DNA from: JBOICV01 sp050740255
GTDB lineage: Bacteria > Pseudomonadota > Gammaproteobacteria > Nevskiales > JBOICV01
NCBI GenBank assembly: GCA_050740255.1
Contig: JBOICV010000035.1
Span: forward strand, 1 to 5,870
Direction: 5' to 3'
Length of the DNA stretch: 5,870 nt
Positions 1 to 5,790 of the stretch are shown one piece after another. The notes below the pieces were generated by a model. That model searched no databases. It was not told the origin of the DNA and saw nothing but the letters and a program-made list of their open reading frames with translations. Positions within the stretch are counted from its first letter, which is position 1, and each line of letters starts with the position of its first letter. A program made the position numbers and the translations under genes.

Positions 1-65
1 CTTCGGCGGACCAGCTCAACAGCTTCCCGCTTGTACTCCGGGCTGTACTTCTTCCTCGTCGACAT
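1..65 (-). CDS. IS3-family transposase OrfA, N-terminal fragment (cut by window edge)
   Basis: Only the first 21 codons are visible, reading MSTRKKYSPEYKREAVELVR and one further Arg. The pattern of a basic start, then Y-S-P-E-Y-K-R-E-A-V-E-L, is the opening of the helix-turn-helix domain of IS3/IS911-type OrfA proteins. In the family this domain binds the IS ends, and a programmed frameshift between orfA and orfB makes the full transposase. The start is well supported: AAGGAG at 76-71 lies 5 nt before the ATG at 65-63. The gene reads leftward out of the window, so it cannot be judged whether it is intact. Family assignment is confident; the subgroup is not. Confidence 0.8.
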   Translation of the reverse strand, partial: MSTRKKYSPEYKREAVELVRR

Positions 66-101
66 GAACACTCCTTCGGCTCATCATGAGCCTTCTCGAA
101 A

Positions 102-127
102 GTGTCCGTGATAACGGGGTAGAACCC
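102..127 (-). repeat. Probable terminal inverted repeat of the IS3-family element
   Basis: On the minus strand from 127 inward the sequence is T/C-rich with a run of four C, then GTTATC and ACGGACAC, a layout like IS3-subgroup ends. Only one copy is in the window, so the repeat cannot be confirmed by comparing both ends. The outermost bases are uncertain by a few nucleotides. Confidence 0.5.
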
Positions 128-247
128 TCGCGTATTGGCGAGCAATCGGTGCTCCTGCTTCTTTCGGCACCGGAGGCCATGGAGTATTAGCCCAAGCTTG
201 GCTTTGAAGCAGTGAATAACGGATGGATAATCAAACGAAAGAGTTAA
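128..247 (+). pseudogene. GNAT-family N-acetyltransferase, C-terminal remnant with in-frame stop
   Basis: Reading the plus strand in the frame starting at 128 gives a segment SRIGEQSVLLLLSAPEAMEY, then a TAG stop (188-190), then PKLGFEAVNNGWIIKRKS and a TAA at 245-247. This matches the C-terminal part of GNAT acetyltransferases: a hydrophobic beta strand (VLLLLSAP), a short helix ending in the family's usual Y-Y-P-K-x-G-F motif, and a last strand (GWIIKR). The TAG sits where a second tyrosine is expected, so a TAC/TAT to TAG nonsense change is likely. Everything upstream, including the acetyl-CoA-binding loop, is missing because the homology begins at the IS end. The gene is therefore disrupted twice. 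The substrate is unknown. Its stop codon is followed at once by an attC-like site, so it is best read as the gene of an integron cassette. Confidence 0.7.
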
Positions 248-248
248 G

Positions 249-310
249 GGCTAACCGGTCATTCAACCGGACGCGGGAAACAGCGCGGCGCCGGCTGACT
301 CCGCGTGGGC
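249..310 (+). other. attC-like integron recombination site (59-be)
   Basis: Two imperfectly complementary arms flank a short spacer. The left arm begins GGCTAAC (249-255) and continues with TCATTCAACCGGACGC (259-274), close to the conserved TCATTCAA-GCCGACGC stretch of attC sites. The right arm holds CGGCGCCGGCTGACTCCGCG (286-305), ending in GTGGGC (305-310), where a simple site would have the core GTTRRRY. CCGG and TCA in the left arm pair with CCGG and TGA in the right arm, and the left arm has unpaired extra bases as attC sites do. The 62 bp length is within the family range, and it starts 1 bp after the stop codon of the acetyltransferase remnant, as expected in a cassette. The right core seems to lack one T, so activity is doubtful. 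The site was recognised by eye; no folding was calculated. Confidence 0.72.
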
Positions 311-387
311 AGCTTATCCAGTATGAGATCAACACAAAATCTGTCTGCACGGAACGATGGCTTTGAAGGTCTATCTTTCTCCGGGAC
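311..387 (+). other. Possible 5' end of a further, truncated integron cassette
   Basis: The sequence just after an attC core should be the start of the next cassette. This stretch is visibly more A/T-rich than the operon. It offers two plus-strand starts: ATG at 323, giving 34 codons to TGA at 425-427, and ATG at 357, giving MALKVYLSPGPRPDSR and on to TAA inside the transporter gene. Neither product is recognised, and both run across the junction at about 388 into sequence belonging to the opposite-strand operon, so any original gene is truncated. There is no convincing ribosome binding site. No terminator hairpin for the incoming operon transcript is visible here. Confidence 0.3.
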
Positions 388-420
388 CACGCCCAGATTC
401 GCGCCAAGCATGGAACCGTC
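388..420 (-). pseudogene. 11-codon remnant of a second GMC oxidoreductase
   Basis: Read on the minus strand from 420, this segment encodes DGSMLGANLGV, identical to residues 506-515 and adjacent positions near the C-terminus of the intact GMC oxidoreductase in this window (nucleotides 1773-1805). The two DNA copies differ at three positions, all synonymous third bases (CTC/CTT, GGT/GGC, GTC/GTG). Similarity stops at both ends: upstream the segment abuts the TAG stop of the MFS gene with no gap, and downstream the conserved Asn-Pro that should follow is lost. It is too short to be functional. The synonymous-only differences suggest a scrap of a diverged paralogue rather than a fresh copy of the neighbouring gene. 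Confidence 0.7.
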
Positions 421-1674
421 CTATTGATTCTTGGTCCGCGGTCGCTCCATAAGCCGGCCGGAGATGTAAAAGCACGGAATCGCGAACAGGCCCGGCGTCA
501 CGCCGATCAGCACCGCCAGCGTGATCGGCTCGGGCATCGCCGCGGCCTTGAACAGGTCGGCCAGCCATCCGGCGAGGAGATTGCCGGGCGCGGAGCCCAA
601 CAACGCCAGGCAGAGGATCAGGAACGCGATGGTGGTGGAGCGCAGGCGCTCCGGCGCAAGGTCCTGCACCGCGGCGAACAACGGCCCGAAGGCGAGGGTA
701 AGGGTGATGCAGCCAACGAACATATACACATAGAAGGCGGTGCCGGCCGGATCGGCGAAGCGGTACAGCAGACTGATGGGGGCCGCAATCACATAGACCC
801 ATGCCAGAAAGTACAGGCGACCGCCCTTGCGGCGGGCCTGATACAGATCGCCGCCAATGCCACCCAGTATCGAACCCAGGATGCCGCCCACCAGGAACAT
901 TGCGCCCGTCAGTTTCTGCGCCTGCGCCGTGGCGAATCCGCGCTCCTCGACCAGCCAGACCTGGTCCAGTACCAGCGCGCCCTGGGCAAAGACAACGAAG
1001 ACTCCGCCGAGCATGGCCAGCGTCAGCGCCGGTGAGCTCAGCAGCAGATGCTTGAGTTCCGGAAACGCCTGCGTGAACGGCCGGTGGCTGCCGGCAGCCG
1101 TCATGGCCTGGTGCGCCTCCGGCCGCGGGTCGCGCATCATCAGAAGCAACCCGGTGAATACAACGCCCAGCAGGCCCAGGACATAGAAGCACTTGCGCCA
1201 ACCGATCTCGGCGCCGAGCGTACCGGCAATGATGAACGCGCCGCCGATGCCCATCGGTACACCCAGGTAATAGAACCCCGATGCAAAGGCCCGGTACTTC
1301 GGGCTGAACACATCACCCAGCACCCCCAGTGCCGCCGGCGAGAGCGTGGCCTCGCCCACCCCGATGAAAACCCTGGCCAATGCCACCTGCAGGAAGTTTT
1401 TAGCTGCGCCAGTAGCCGCAGTGAGCGCGCTCCACACCAACAGGCCAATCGCCATCAGCCGCGGACGGTGATAACGGTCGGCCAGTGCACCCATGATCAG
1501 GCCCATCGCCGTGTAGAAGACCGTGAACACGAACCCGGTGAGCAGCGTAAATTGCAGATTGGTCAAGCGCAGATCCGCAATCATGTCAACCGCGAAGCTG
1601 GCCATGATGTAGCGATCGGCGAAATTGAGAATATTGAGTAGCGTCAAAAAAATCAGGATCAATACGGCGCGCAT
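421..1674 (-). CDS. Spinster-like MFS transporter
   Basis: A 417-residue integral membrane protein of the major facilitator superfamily, the usual length for a 12-helix transporter. Numbered from the upstream ATG at 1680, the first helix ends in NFADRYIMASF (about 19-29), matching the N-x-x-D-R-Y pattern of spinster-like MFS proteins. Motif A (GALADRYHRPR, 64-74) lies in the loop between helices 2 and 3, and ARVFIGVGEA (102-111) is helix 4. A hydrophilic central loop (about 183-210) separates the two halves. The start is chosen at 1674 because GGGAG at 1685-1681 is 6 nt from this ATG but directly touches the one at 1680; the alternative adds only Met-Asn. It begins 2 bp after the GMC gene's stop, so coupled translation is likely. 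Spinster-like carriers often accompany catabolic genes for hydrophobic or aromatic compounds, but substrate and direction cannot be read from sequence. Confidence 0.88.
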   Translation of the reverse strand: MRAVLILIFLTLLNILNFADRYIMASFAVDMIADLRLTNLQFTLLTGFVFTVFYTAMGLIMGALADRYHRPRLMAIGLLVWSALTAATGAAKNFLQVALARVFIGVGEATLSPAALGVLGDVFSPKYRAFASGFYYLGVPMGIGGAFIIAGTLGAEIGWRKCFYVLGLLGVVFTGLLLMMRDPRPEAHQAMTAAGSHRPFTQAFPELKHLLLSSPALTLAMLGGVFVVFAQGALVLDQVWLVEERGFATAQAQKLTGAMFLVGGILGSILGGIGGDLYQARRKGGRLYFLAWVYVIAAPISLLYRFADPAGTAFYVYMFVGCITLTLAFGPLFAAVQDLAPERLRSTTIAFLILCLALLGSAPGNLLAGWLADLFKAAAMPEPITLAVLIGVTPGLFAIPCFYISGRLMERPRTKNQ

Positions 1675-1676
1675 AT

Positions 1677-3317
1677 TCATCTCCCGTGGTTCTTATCGCG
1701 TCCGACGGCTCCGGCAGGCGGGATAAACGACATCGCACGCTCGGTCAGCGCGGCAATCGTGAGGCTGGGATTGACGCCCAGATTCGCACCGAGCATGGAA
1801 CCGTCGCAGACGTAGAGATTCCGATAACCAAACACGCGGTTCTGTGCGTCAATCACGCCGCGCTCCGGCGCATCCCCCATGCCGCAGCCGCCCATGCAGT
1901 GCGCGGTGGTCGGGATGTTGAACAGGATCTCGGTGATCATGGAGAGGGCGACACCGTGCAGCGATTGCGCCGCCTTGAGCGCAAACTCGTTGGCCTGCGG
2001 AATGAAGGCGGGGATGGGGTCGCCCTCGGTCTGCATCACCTTGGCGAAGGGCCAGAACCAGGGCCGCCGCCAGCGCATGGTGAGGAAGCCGTCAAGGGTC
2101 TGCATGACCAGGAAGGTGATGGTCTGGCGCGCGAAACCGACCGGCCACCGCACGCGCATGAGCCGTACGGGGTTTTGCAGGAACAGTCGGAGCAGCGTCC
2201 ACAGCCACAGCAGGATGCGCGTGGCGCCCGGCTTGCCGTGCGTCAGCACCGTGACGATGGTGCCGTTGAGATCTGAGCCCTCCGGATAGCGCACGGTTTC
2301 GATATGGGTATGTTGGTCAAGGTAAACGCCCGAACCGATGGCGATACCCTCGGACATGTTTTCGGACGTATCGGGCATGCGCACGCCGATGAACGACTCG
2401 GCGTTGGTGCGCACGCGCTGGCCGAGCTGATCGGAAATATTCGGCAGCGATCCGCGGTCCTTGAGCCGGAACAGCAACTCCTGCGTGCCCAGCGACGAGG
2501 CAGCGAAAATGACCGCGCCGGCGGTGAAGCTGCGGCGTCCCGCGCCGACCAGTGAGGTGGCGCGCACGGTGCTGACCTCGTAGCCGTCCGCGCCATCGCT
2601 GCTGGTGTTGAGTGGCCTGACGTCCACTACCTTGGTCTGCGCGAAAACCTGCGCACCCTTTTTCTCGGCGAGATACAGGTAGTTCTGGTCCAGCGTGTTC
2701 TTGGCGTTGTGGCGGCAGCCCACCATGCAGGCGCCGCAGCCGATGCAGCTATTCCGATCCGGCCCTTCACCACCGAAGTAGGGGTCCCGATAGAGCTTGC
2801 CTCTCGGCTGGCCTTCATCACCGAAGAAAACACCGACGTCGGTGGCATAAAAGCTGTTACCCACGCCGCATTCCTCGGCGACTTTCTTCAGGGCCAGGTC
2901 CGCCGGGCCGAGAATGCGATTACGCGTCACACCCAGCATGCGCTTGGCGGTCGCGTAGTGCTGCGGCATCACGCGGGTCCAGTCGTCCAGACCGGCCCAG
3001 GTTCCGTCGCTCCAGACCTTGTCCGGCGGCACCAGCAAGGTATTGGCATAGGCAATCGAGCCGCCGCCCACGGCGTTGCCATGCACCACCATGACGTGAC
3101 GAAACTTGCGCAGGCTGAAGAATCCGTGCCACCCCAGCCGCGGCTTCCAGAGGTATTTCCAGATCTGCCAGTTGCTGGTCGGCAGATTTTCGGGCGTCCA
3201 GCGCTGGCCCATCTCCATCACCGCAACACGGTAGCCCTTCTCCGTCAGGCGCAACGCCGAGACGCTGCCGCCAAAGCCGGAGCCGATGATGAGGTAGTCG
3301 TAGTCGTAAGAGGTCAT
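1677..3317 (-). CDS. GMC-type FAD oxidoreductase, cholesterol-oxidase-like, with a four-cysteine motif
   Basis: A 546-residue flavoprotein predicted to oxidise a primary or secondary alcohol, plausibly a sterol or other bulky hydrophobic alcohol. The N-terminus carries the FAD-binding Rossmann motif (IIGSGFGG, 10-17, with an acidic residue at the end of strand 2), then NAVGGGS (81-87). The C-terminal GMC signature is complete: HCMGGCGMG (473-481), DGSMLGANLGVNP (505-517) and TIAALTER. His473 and Asn516 align with the catalytic His and Asn of bacterial cholesterol oxidases. A motif C-x2-C-x2-C-x3-C (Cys191, 194, 197, 201, in NSCIGCGACMVGCRHNAKN) resembles a ferredoxin cluster site and is shared, from memory, with ChoD-like relatives. 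A hydrophobic stretch (about 367-381) could touch the membrane; there is no signal peptide. The start is forced by an in-frame TGA 12 nt upstream. No clear Shine-Dalgarno is visible. The gene lies 37 bp after the hydrolase gene. The true substrate is unknown. Confidence 0.88.
   Translation of the reverse strand: MTSYDYDYLIIGSGFGGSVSALRLTEKGYRVAVMEMGQRWTPENLPTSNWQIWKYLWKPRLGWHGFFSLRKFRHVMVVHGNAVGGGSIAYANTLLVPPDKVWSDGTWAGLDDWTRVMPQHYATAKRMLGVTRNRILGPADLALKKVAEECGVGNSFYATDVGVFFGDEGQPRGKLYRDPYFGGEGPDRNSCIGCGACMVGCRHNAKNTLDQNYLYLAEKKGAQVFAQTKVVDVRPLNTSSDGADGYEVSTVRATSLVGAGRRSFTAGAVIFAASSLGTQELLFRLKDRGSLPNISDQLGQRVRTNAESFIGVRMPDTSENMSEGIAIGSGVYLDQHTHIETVRYPEGSDLNGTIVTVLTHGKPGATRILLWLWTLLRLFLQNPVRLMRVRWPVGFARQTITFLVMQTLDGFLTMRWRRPWFWPFAKVMQTEGDPIPAFIPQANEFALKAAQSLHGVALSMITEILFNIPTTAHCMGGCGMGDAPERGVIDAQNRVFGYRNLYVCDGSMLGANLGVNPSLTIAALTERAMSFIPPAGAVGRDKNHGR
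1681..1685 (-). promoter_or_regulatory. Ribosome binding site of the MFS gene, decides its start
   Basis: GGGAG on the minus strand lies inside the last codons of the GMC gene. It is 0 nt from the ATG at 1680-1678, which overlaps the GMC stop as ATGA, but 6 nt from the ATG at 1674-1672. The spacing favours the second ATG. Confidence 0.6.
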
Positions 3318-3354
3318 GGGACGTGATCAGATCAGAGCTTCGAGCCCGTTGCGG

Positions 3355-4296
3355 TCAAGCGCATCGTCCCTCGATCCATTCGACGATGTCCGGCACGATC
3401 TTCTTGGCATGGTCCGTCACCAGGAAGTGGCCCACATCGGGGTACAGCTTGAGCGCCTTATCGCAAGTGAGGCGGGCGTAGAGATCGTGGATAAATGCTT
3501 TCGGAAAGATGTTGTCCTTCGCGCCGTGCAGCAGCAGGACCGGCGTCGTGATGGCCTCGACCGGGCGATCCAGTTTTGCTGTAGTGAGCGAGGCCAGCGC
3601 GCGGATGCTGATGACCTTCAGCGACAGCGGATCGGCCGCAAGCCAGTTCTTGACCCGCTTGTCGCCACGGCTGAGCAGGTCGTAGTAGCGCTCCACGTTG
3701 AAGGTCAGTCCCGGCCACACTTTCGCCAGCCCCAACACCAGGGGCCGCAACAACTGCGCAATCCACGGATGGTCGGTGACCATCTTGGCGTTGCGGCGGT
3801 CGGCCAGATCGGCGGCGTTGTGGCAGATCGCGCCGGCCAGCTTCTCGTCGGTGGCCGCGAGGTAGAAGGCGACGATGCCGCCCTGGCTGGAGCCACAGAC
3901 AAAAATCGGCCCGCCGAAGCGCTGCCGCGCGTAACGCACGGCCGCGCGCCCATCGGCGACCAGCTCCGGAATGCTGTAGTCGCCGCGCTTGCCTTCGCTG
4001 CGGCCGTGCCCGCGCGGGTCTACACTGACGACGTTCACCCCGCGGTCGGCCAGGGCCGCGAGGAAGTTGCCGAACACGAGTCCGTAAACGCTGGTGCCTG
4101 GAATGAACACCACCGTGGGCTTGCCCCTCGCAACCTCGATCACGTCCAGGTGCAGGGAAAATCCATCGGACTGTATCCGCGCTTTCTCGAAGCGCTCGAA
4201 GGCAACCGTGGCCTTGCGCTCGGCCATGATCCGCGCGAAGTAGGTTTTCAGCTCGGCCTCGGACGGCAGGTCATTCATTGTTGCGGTAGTGCTCAT
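3355..4296 (-). CDS. Alpha/beta-fold hydrolase (serine esterase/lipase-like)
   Basis: A 313-residue, probably cytoplasmic hydrolase with an apparently complete catalytic triad: Ser137 in the nucleophile elbow GSSQG (135-139), Asp261 in GAKDNIFP, and His290 in DVGHFL. The oxyanion region is the PGTSVYG loop after strand 3 (66-72), and DPRGHGRSEG (93-102) is the usual loop after strand 4. A cap region covers about 163-245. Length and layout fit esterases and lysophospholipase-like hydrolases; a C-C bond hydrolase cannot be excluded. The start at 4296 is chosen because AGGAG (4307-4303) lies 6 nt upstream. An ATG at 4398 in the same frame would add 34 non-conserved residues inside the preceding gene. 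It follows the aldehyde dehydrogenase stop by 17 bp, so the two are almost certainly co-transcribed. A role in releasing the alcohol or acid of an ester for the neighbouring oxidases is inference. Confidence 0.87.
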   Translation of the reverse strand: MSTTATMNDLPSEAELKTYFARIMAERKATVAFERFEKARIQSDGFSLHLDVIEVARGKPTVVFIPGTSVYGLVFGNFLAALADRGVNVVSVDPRGHGRSEGKRGDYSIPELVADGRAAVRYARQRFGGPIFVCGSSQGGIVAFYLAATDEKLAGAICHNAADLADRRNAKMVTDHPWIAQLLRPLVLGLAKVWPGLTFNVERYYDLLSRGDKRVKNWLAADPLSLKVISIRALASLTTAKLDRPVEAITTPVLLLHGAKDNIFPKAFIHDLYARLTCDKALKLYPDVGHFLVTDHAKKIVPDIVEWIEGRCA

Positions 4297-4302
4297 TGCT
4301 AT

Positions 4303-4307
4303 CTCCT
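4303..4307 (-). promoter_or_regulatory. Ribosome binding site of the hydrolase gene
   Basis: AGGAG on the minus strand, 6 nt before the ATG at 4296-4294 and within the 17 bp gap after the aldehyde dehydrogenase stop. It rules in the shorter hydrolase start over the in-frame ATG at 4398. Confidence 0.8.
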
Positions 4308-4313
4308 GTTGGG

Positions 4314-5783
4314 TTAAGTGGTGTGGGATGTGCGGGTTGATTTGTGCGCCAGGCGCTCGCGCATCGGACGCTGGTGCAGCATCGTGCCGATCAGCCATTG
4401 CATTACCCGTCCATAGGGCGGGCGCATCAGGGCCAAGGGCAGCCAGCGGCTGGCGTGAAAAATCGCGCGCTTGTGCGAGAAAGTCTCGAAGCCATCGAAG
4501 CCGTGGTAGCGGCCGATGCCGCTGGCGCCGACGCCACCGAAGGGCAGGTTGTGCTGGGCGGAATGTAGTGCGCAGGCGTTGATCGTGACGCCGCCTGAGA
4601 TGGTGCGTGACAGCACCCGGTCAATGGTGCCGGCGTCGTCGCTGAATATGTAGAGCGCCAGTGGCCGAGGACCCTCATTCACCGCGGCGATCACTTCGTC
4701 GAGATCGCGATAGCCGATCACCGGCAGGATGGGCCCGAAGATTTCGTTCTGCAGCAACCTGGCATCTGCCGGACAGTCGCTGACCAGCGTTGGCGGAAAC
4801 ACGCCGTTGTCCGCAGTGCAGTCCTCACCGGCCGGATTGATGGATTGGATGCGCGCACCGCGAGCGCGGGCGTCCTCCAGCCATTGGCTCAGGCGCGCGT
4901 GCTCGCGCGCGTTGATGATGTGCGTGTAGTCGGAATTGGCGACCAGTTTCGGATACATCGTGCGGATGGCTTGCTCGGCTTCGCGCAAGAATTCGTCACG
5001 CTGCCCTTCCGGCACCCAGACATGATCCGGCGCGACGCAGGTTTGCCCCGCGTTCAAGAACTTGCTGTGTGCGATCATCGCGGCGGCACGCTTCACCGGG
5101 TAGTCCTCGGCGACGATCGTCGGCGAGCGGCCGCCGAGTTCCAACGTCACTGGCGTCAGATGCTCCGCCGCCTGGCGCATGATCCGCTTGCCAACGCCGG
5201 TGGAGCCGGTGAACACCAGATGATCGAACGGCAGGCTGGCGAAGGCCTGGGAAAACTCGCGGTCGCCGTTGACCAGCGCGACATAGTCGTCGCGGAATAT
5301 CCGACCGATGAGTTCGGCCATCACCGCGCCGGCGCGCGGTGTCAGCTCCGAGGGCTTGGCCAGCACATGATTGCCCGCTGCCAGCGCGCCGATCAGCGGC
5401 GTCAGGGTCAGGTAAATGGAATAGTTGAAGGCGCCCAGCACACCGACGACGCCCCGCGGCTGATAGACGACGCGCGAGTGGCTGGGCCACATGCCGGCAT
5501 TGCTTGCCACGCGGCGCGGTCGCATCCAGGACTTCAGCTTGCGCCGGGTGTGGCGAATGTCGTCCACGCAGCCGAAGATTTCAACGACGAGTGTCTCCTC
5601 GAAGGCACGCCCCTTGAAATCGGCATTGAGCGCCCGCGCCAGTTCCATGCGCCGCGCCAGCAGCGCGTCTTCGAGGCGGCGCAGGCCATCGAGCCGCTCT
5701 TCGAGACTCACGGCGGTGCCGCGCGCCGCGAACGCGGCTCTCTGCCGCGCGAACAGCGCCTGGAGTGCTTGTTCTATCTGCAT
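4314..5783 (-). CDS. Aldehyde dehydrogenase, coniferyl-aldehyde-dehydrogenase-like
   Basis: A 489-residue NAD(P)-dependent aldehyde dehydrogenase that should oxidise an aldehyde to the carboxylic acid in the cytoplasm. Key residues are present: Asn120 in GAFNYS (oxyanion), Lys143 in LAKPSE (cofactor), FTGSTGVGK (191-199), ELGG (215-218) with the general base Glu215, the nucleophile Cys249 in NAGQTCVAPD, Glu347 in NEIFGP, and PFGGVGASGIGRYHG (415-429). The N-terminal helix-rich part, the GRYHG-x-x-G-F-x-x-FSHKRA ending and the C-terminal amphipathic tail resemble the coniferyl aldehyde / class 3 fatty-aldehyde dehydrogenase group rather than betaine-type enzymes. Family membership is firm; the coniferyl aldehyde substrate is not. 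The start is bounded by an in-frame TGA at 5792-5790, which leaves the ATG at 5783. It is the first gene of the minus-strand cluster visible here. Its ribosome binding site lies in a repeated palindrome. Confidence 0.9.
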   Translation of the reverse strand: MQIEQALQALFARQRAAFAARGTAVSLEERLDGLRRLEDALLARRMELARALNADFKGRAFEETLVVEIFGCVDDIRHTRRKLKSWMRPRRVASNAGMWPSHSRVVYQPRGVVGVLGAFNYSIYLTLTPLIGALAAGNHVLAKPSELTPRAGAVMAELIGRIFRDDYVALVNGDREFSQAFASLPFDHLVFTGSTGVGKRIMRQAAEHLTPVTLELGGRSPTIVAEDYPVKRAAAMIAHSKFLNAGQTCVAPDHVWVPEGQRDEFLREAEQAIRTMYPKLVANSDYTHIINAREHARLSQWLEDARARGARIQSINPAGEDCTADNGVFPPTLVSDCPADARLLQNEIFGPILPVIGYRDLDEVIAAVNEGPRPLALYIFSDDAGTIDRVLSRTISGGVTINACALHSAQHNLPFGGVGASGIGRYHGFDGFETFSHKRAIFHASRWLPLALMRPPYGRVMQWLIGTMLHQRPMRERLAHKSTRTSHTT

Positions 5784-5790
5784 ATGTTGT

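Larger units (their letters stand above)
1..127 (-). mobile_element. IS3-family insertion sequence, 5' end only
   Basis: This is the left (orfA) end of an insertion sequence that runs off the window at position 1. Seen directly: the start of an IS3-type orfA with a good ribosome binding site, preceded by about 60 bp of untranslated leader with a terminal-repeat-like sequence at about 102-127. On the minus strand that leader contains TTCTACCCC followed by ACGGACAC, which resembles the ACCC...GGACAC layout of IS3-subgroup ends. The outer limit near 127 is inferred from this resemblance and from where the neighbouring acetyltransferase reading frame begins. The expected terminal TG dinucleotide is not clear. 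The other IS end, orfB and any target duplication lie outside the window. The element appears to have inserted into a GNAT acetyltransferase gene. Confidence 0.75.

Noticed and set aside
361..420. Terminator after the transporter gene
   Set aside because: No GC-rich hairpin with a T-tract is visible on the minus strand after 421; the stretch is the GMC remnant plus unrelated sequence.
371..1201. Minus-strand open frame of 276 codons overlapping the transporter
   Set aside because: Its composition is Gly/Ala/Arg/His-rich and low in complexity, while the overlapping frame encodes a clear MFS protein with motif A.
2709..3326. Plus-strand open frame of 205 codons opposite the GMC gene
   Set aside because: It is antisense to the FAD-binding region and has no family features; it is explained by third-position GC bias.
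3316..4317. Long plus-strand open frame (333 codons) opposite the hydrolase
   Set aside because: It is antisense to a gene with an apparently complete catalytic triad, is rich in Arg, Gln and His as expected from GC-rich shadow frames, and shows no recognisable domain.
4297..4398. Longer hydrolase start at 4398
   Set aside because: It would overlap the aldehyde dehydrogenase by 85 bp and add a non-conserved tail, whereas the ATG at 4296 has AGGAG at 6 nt.
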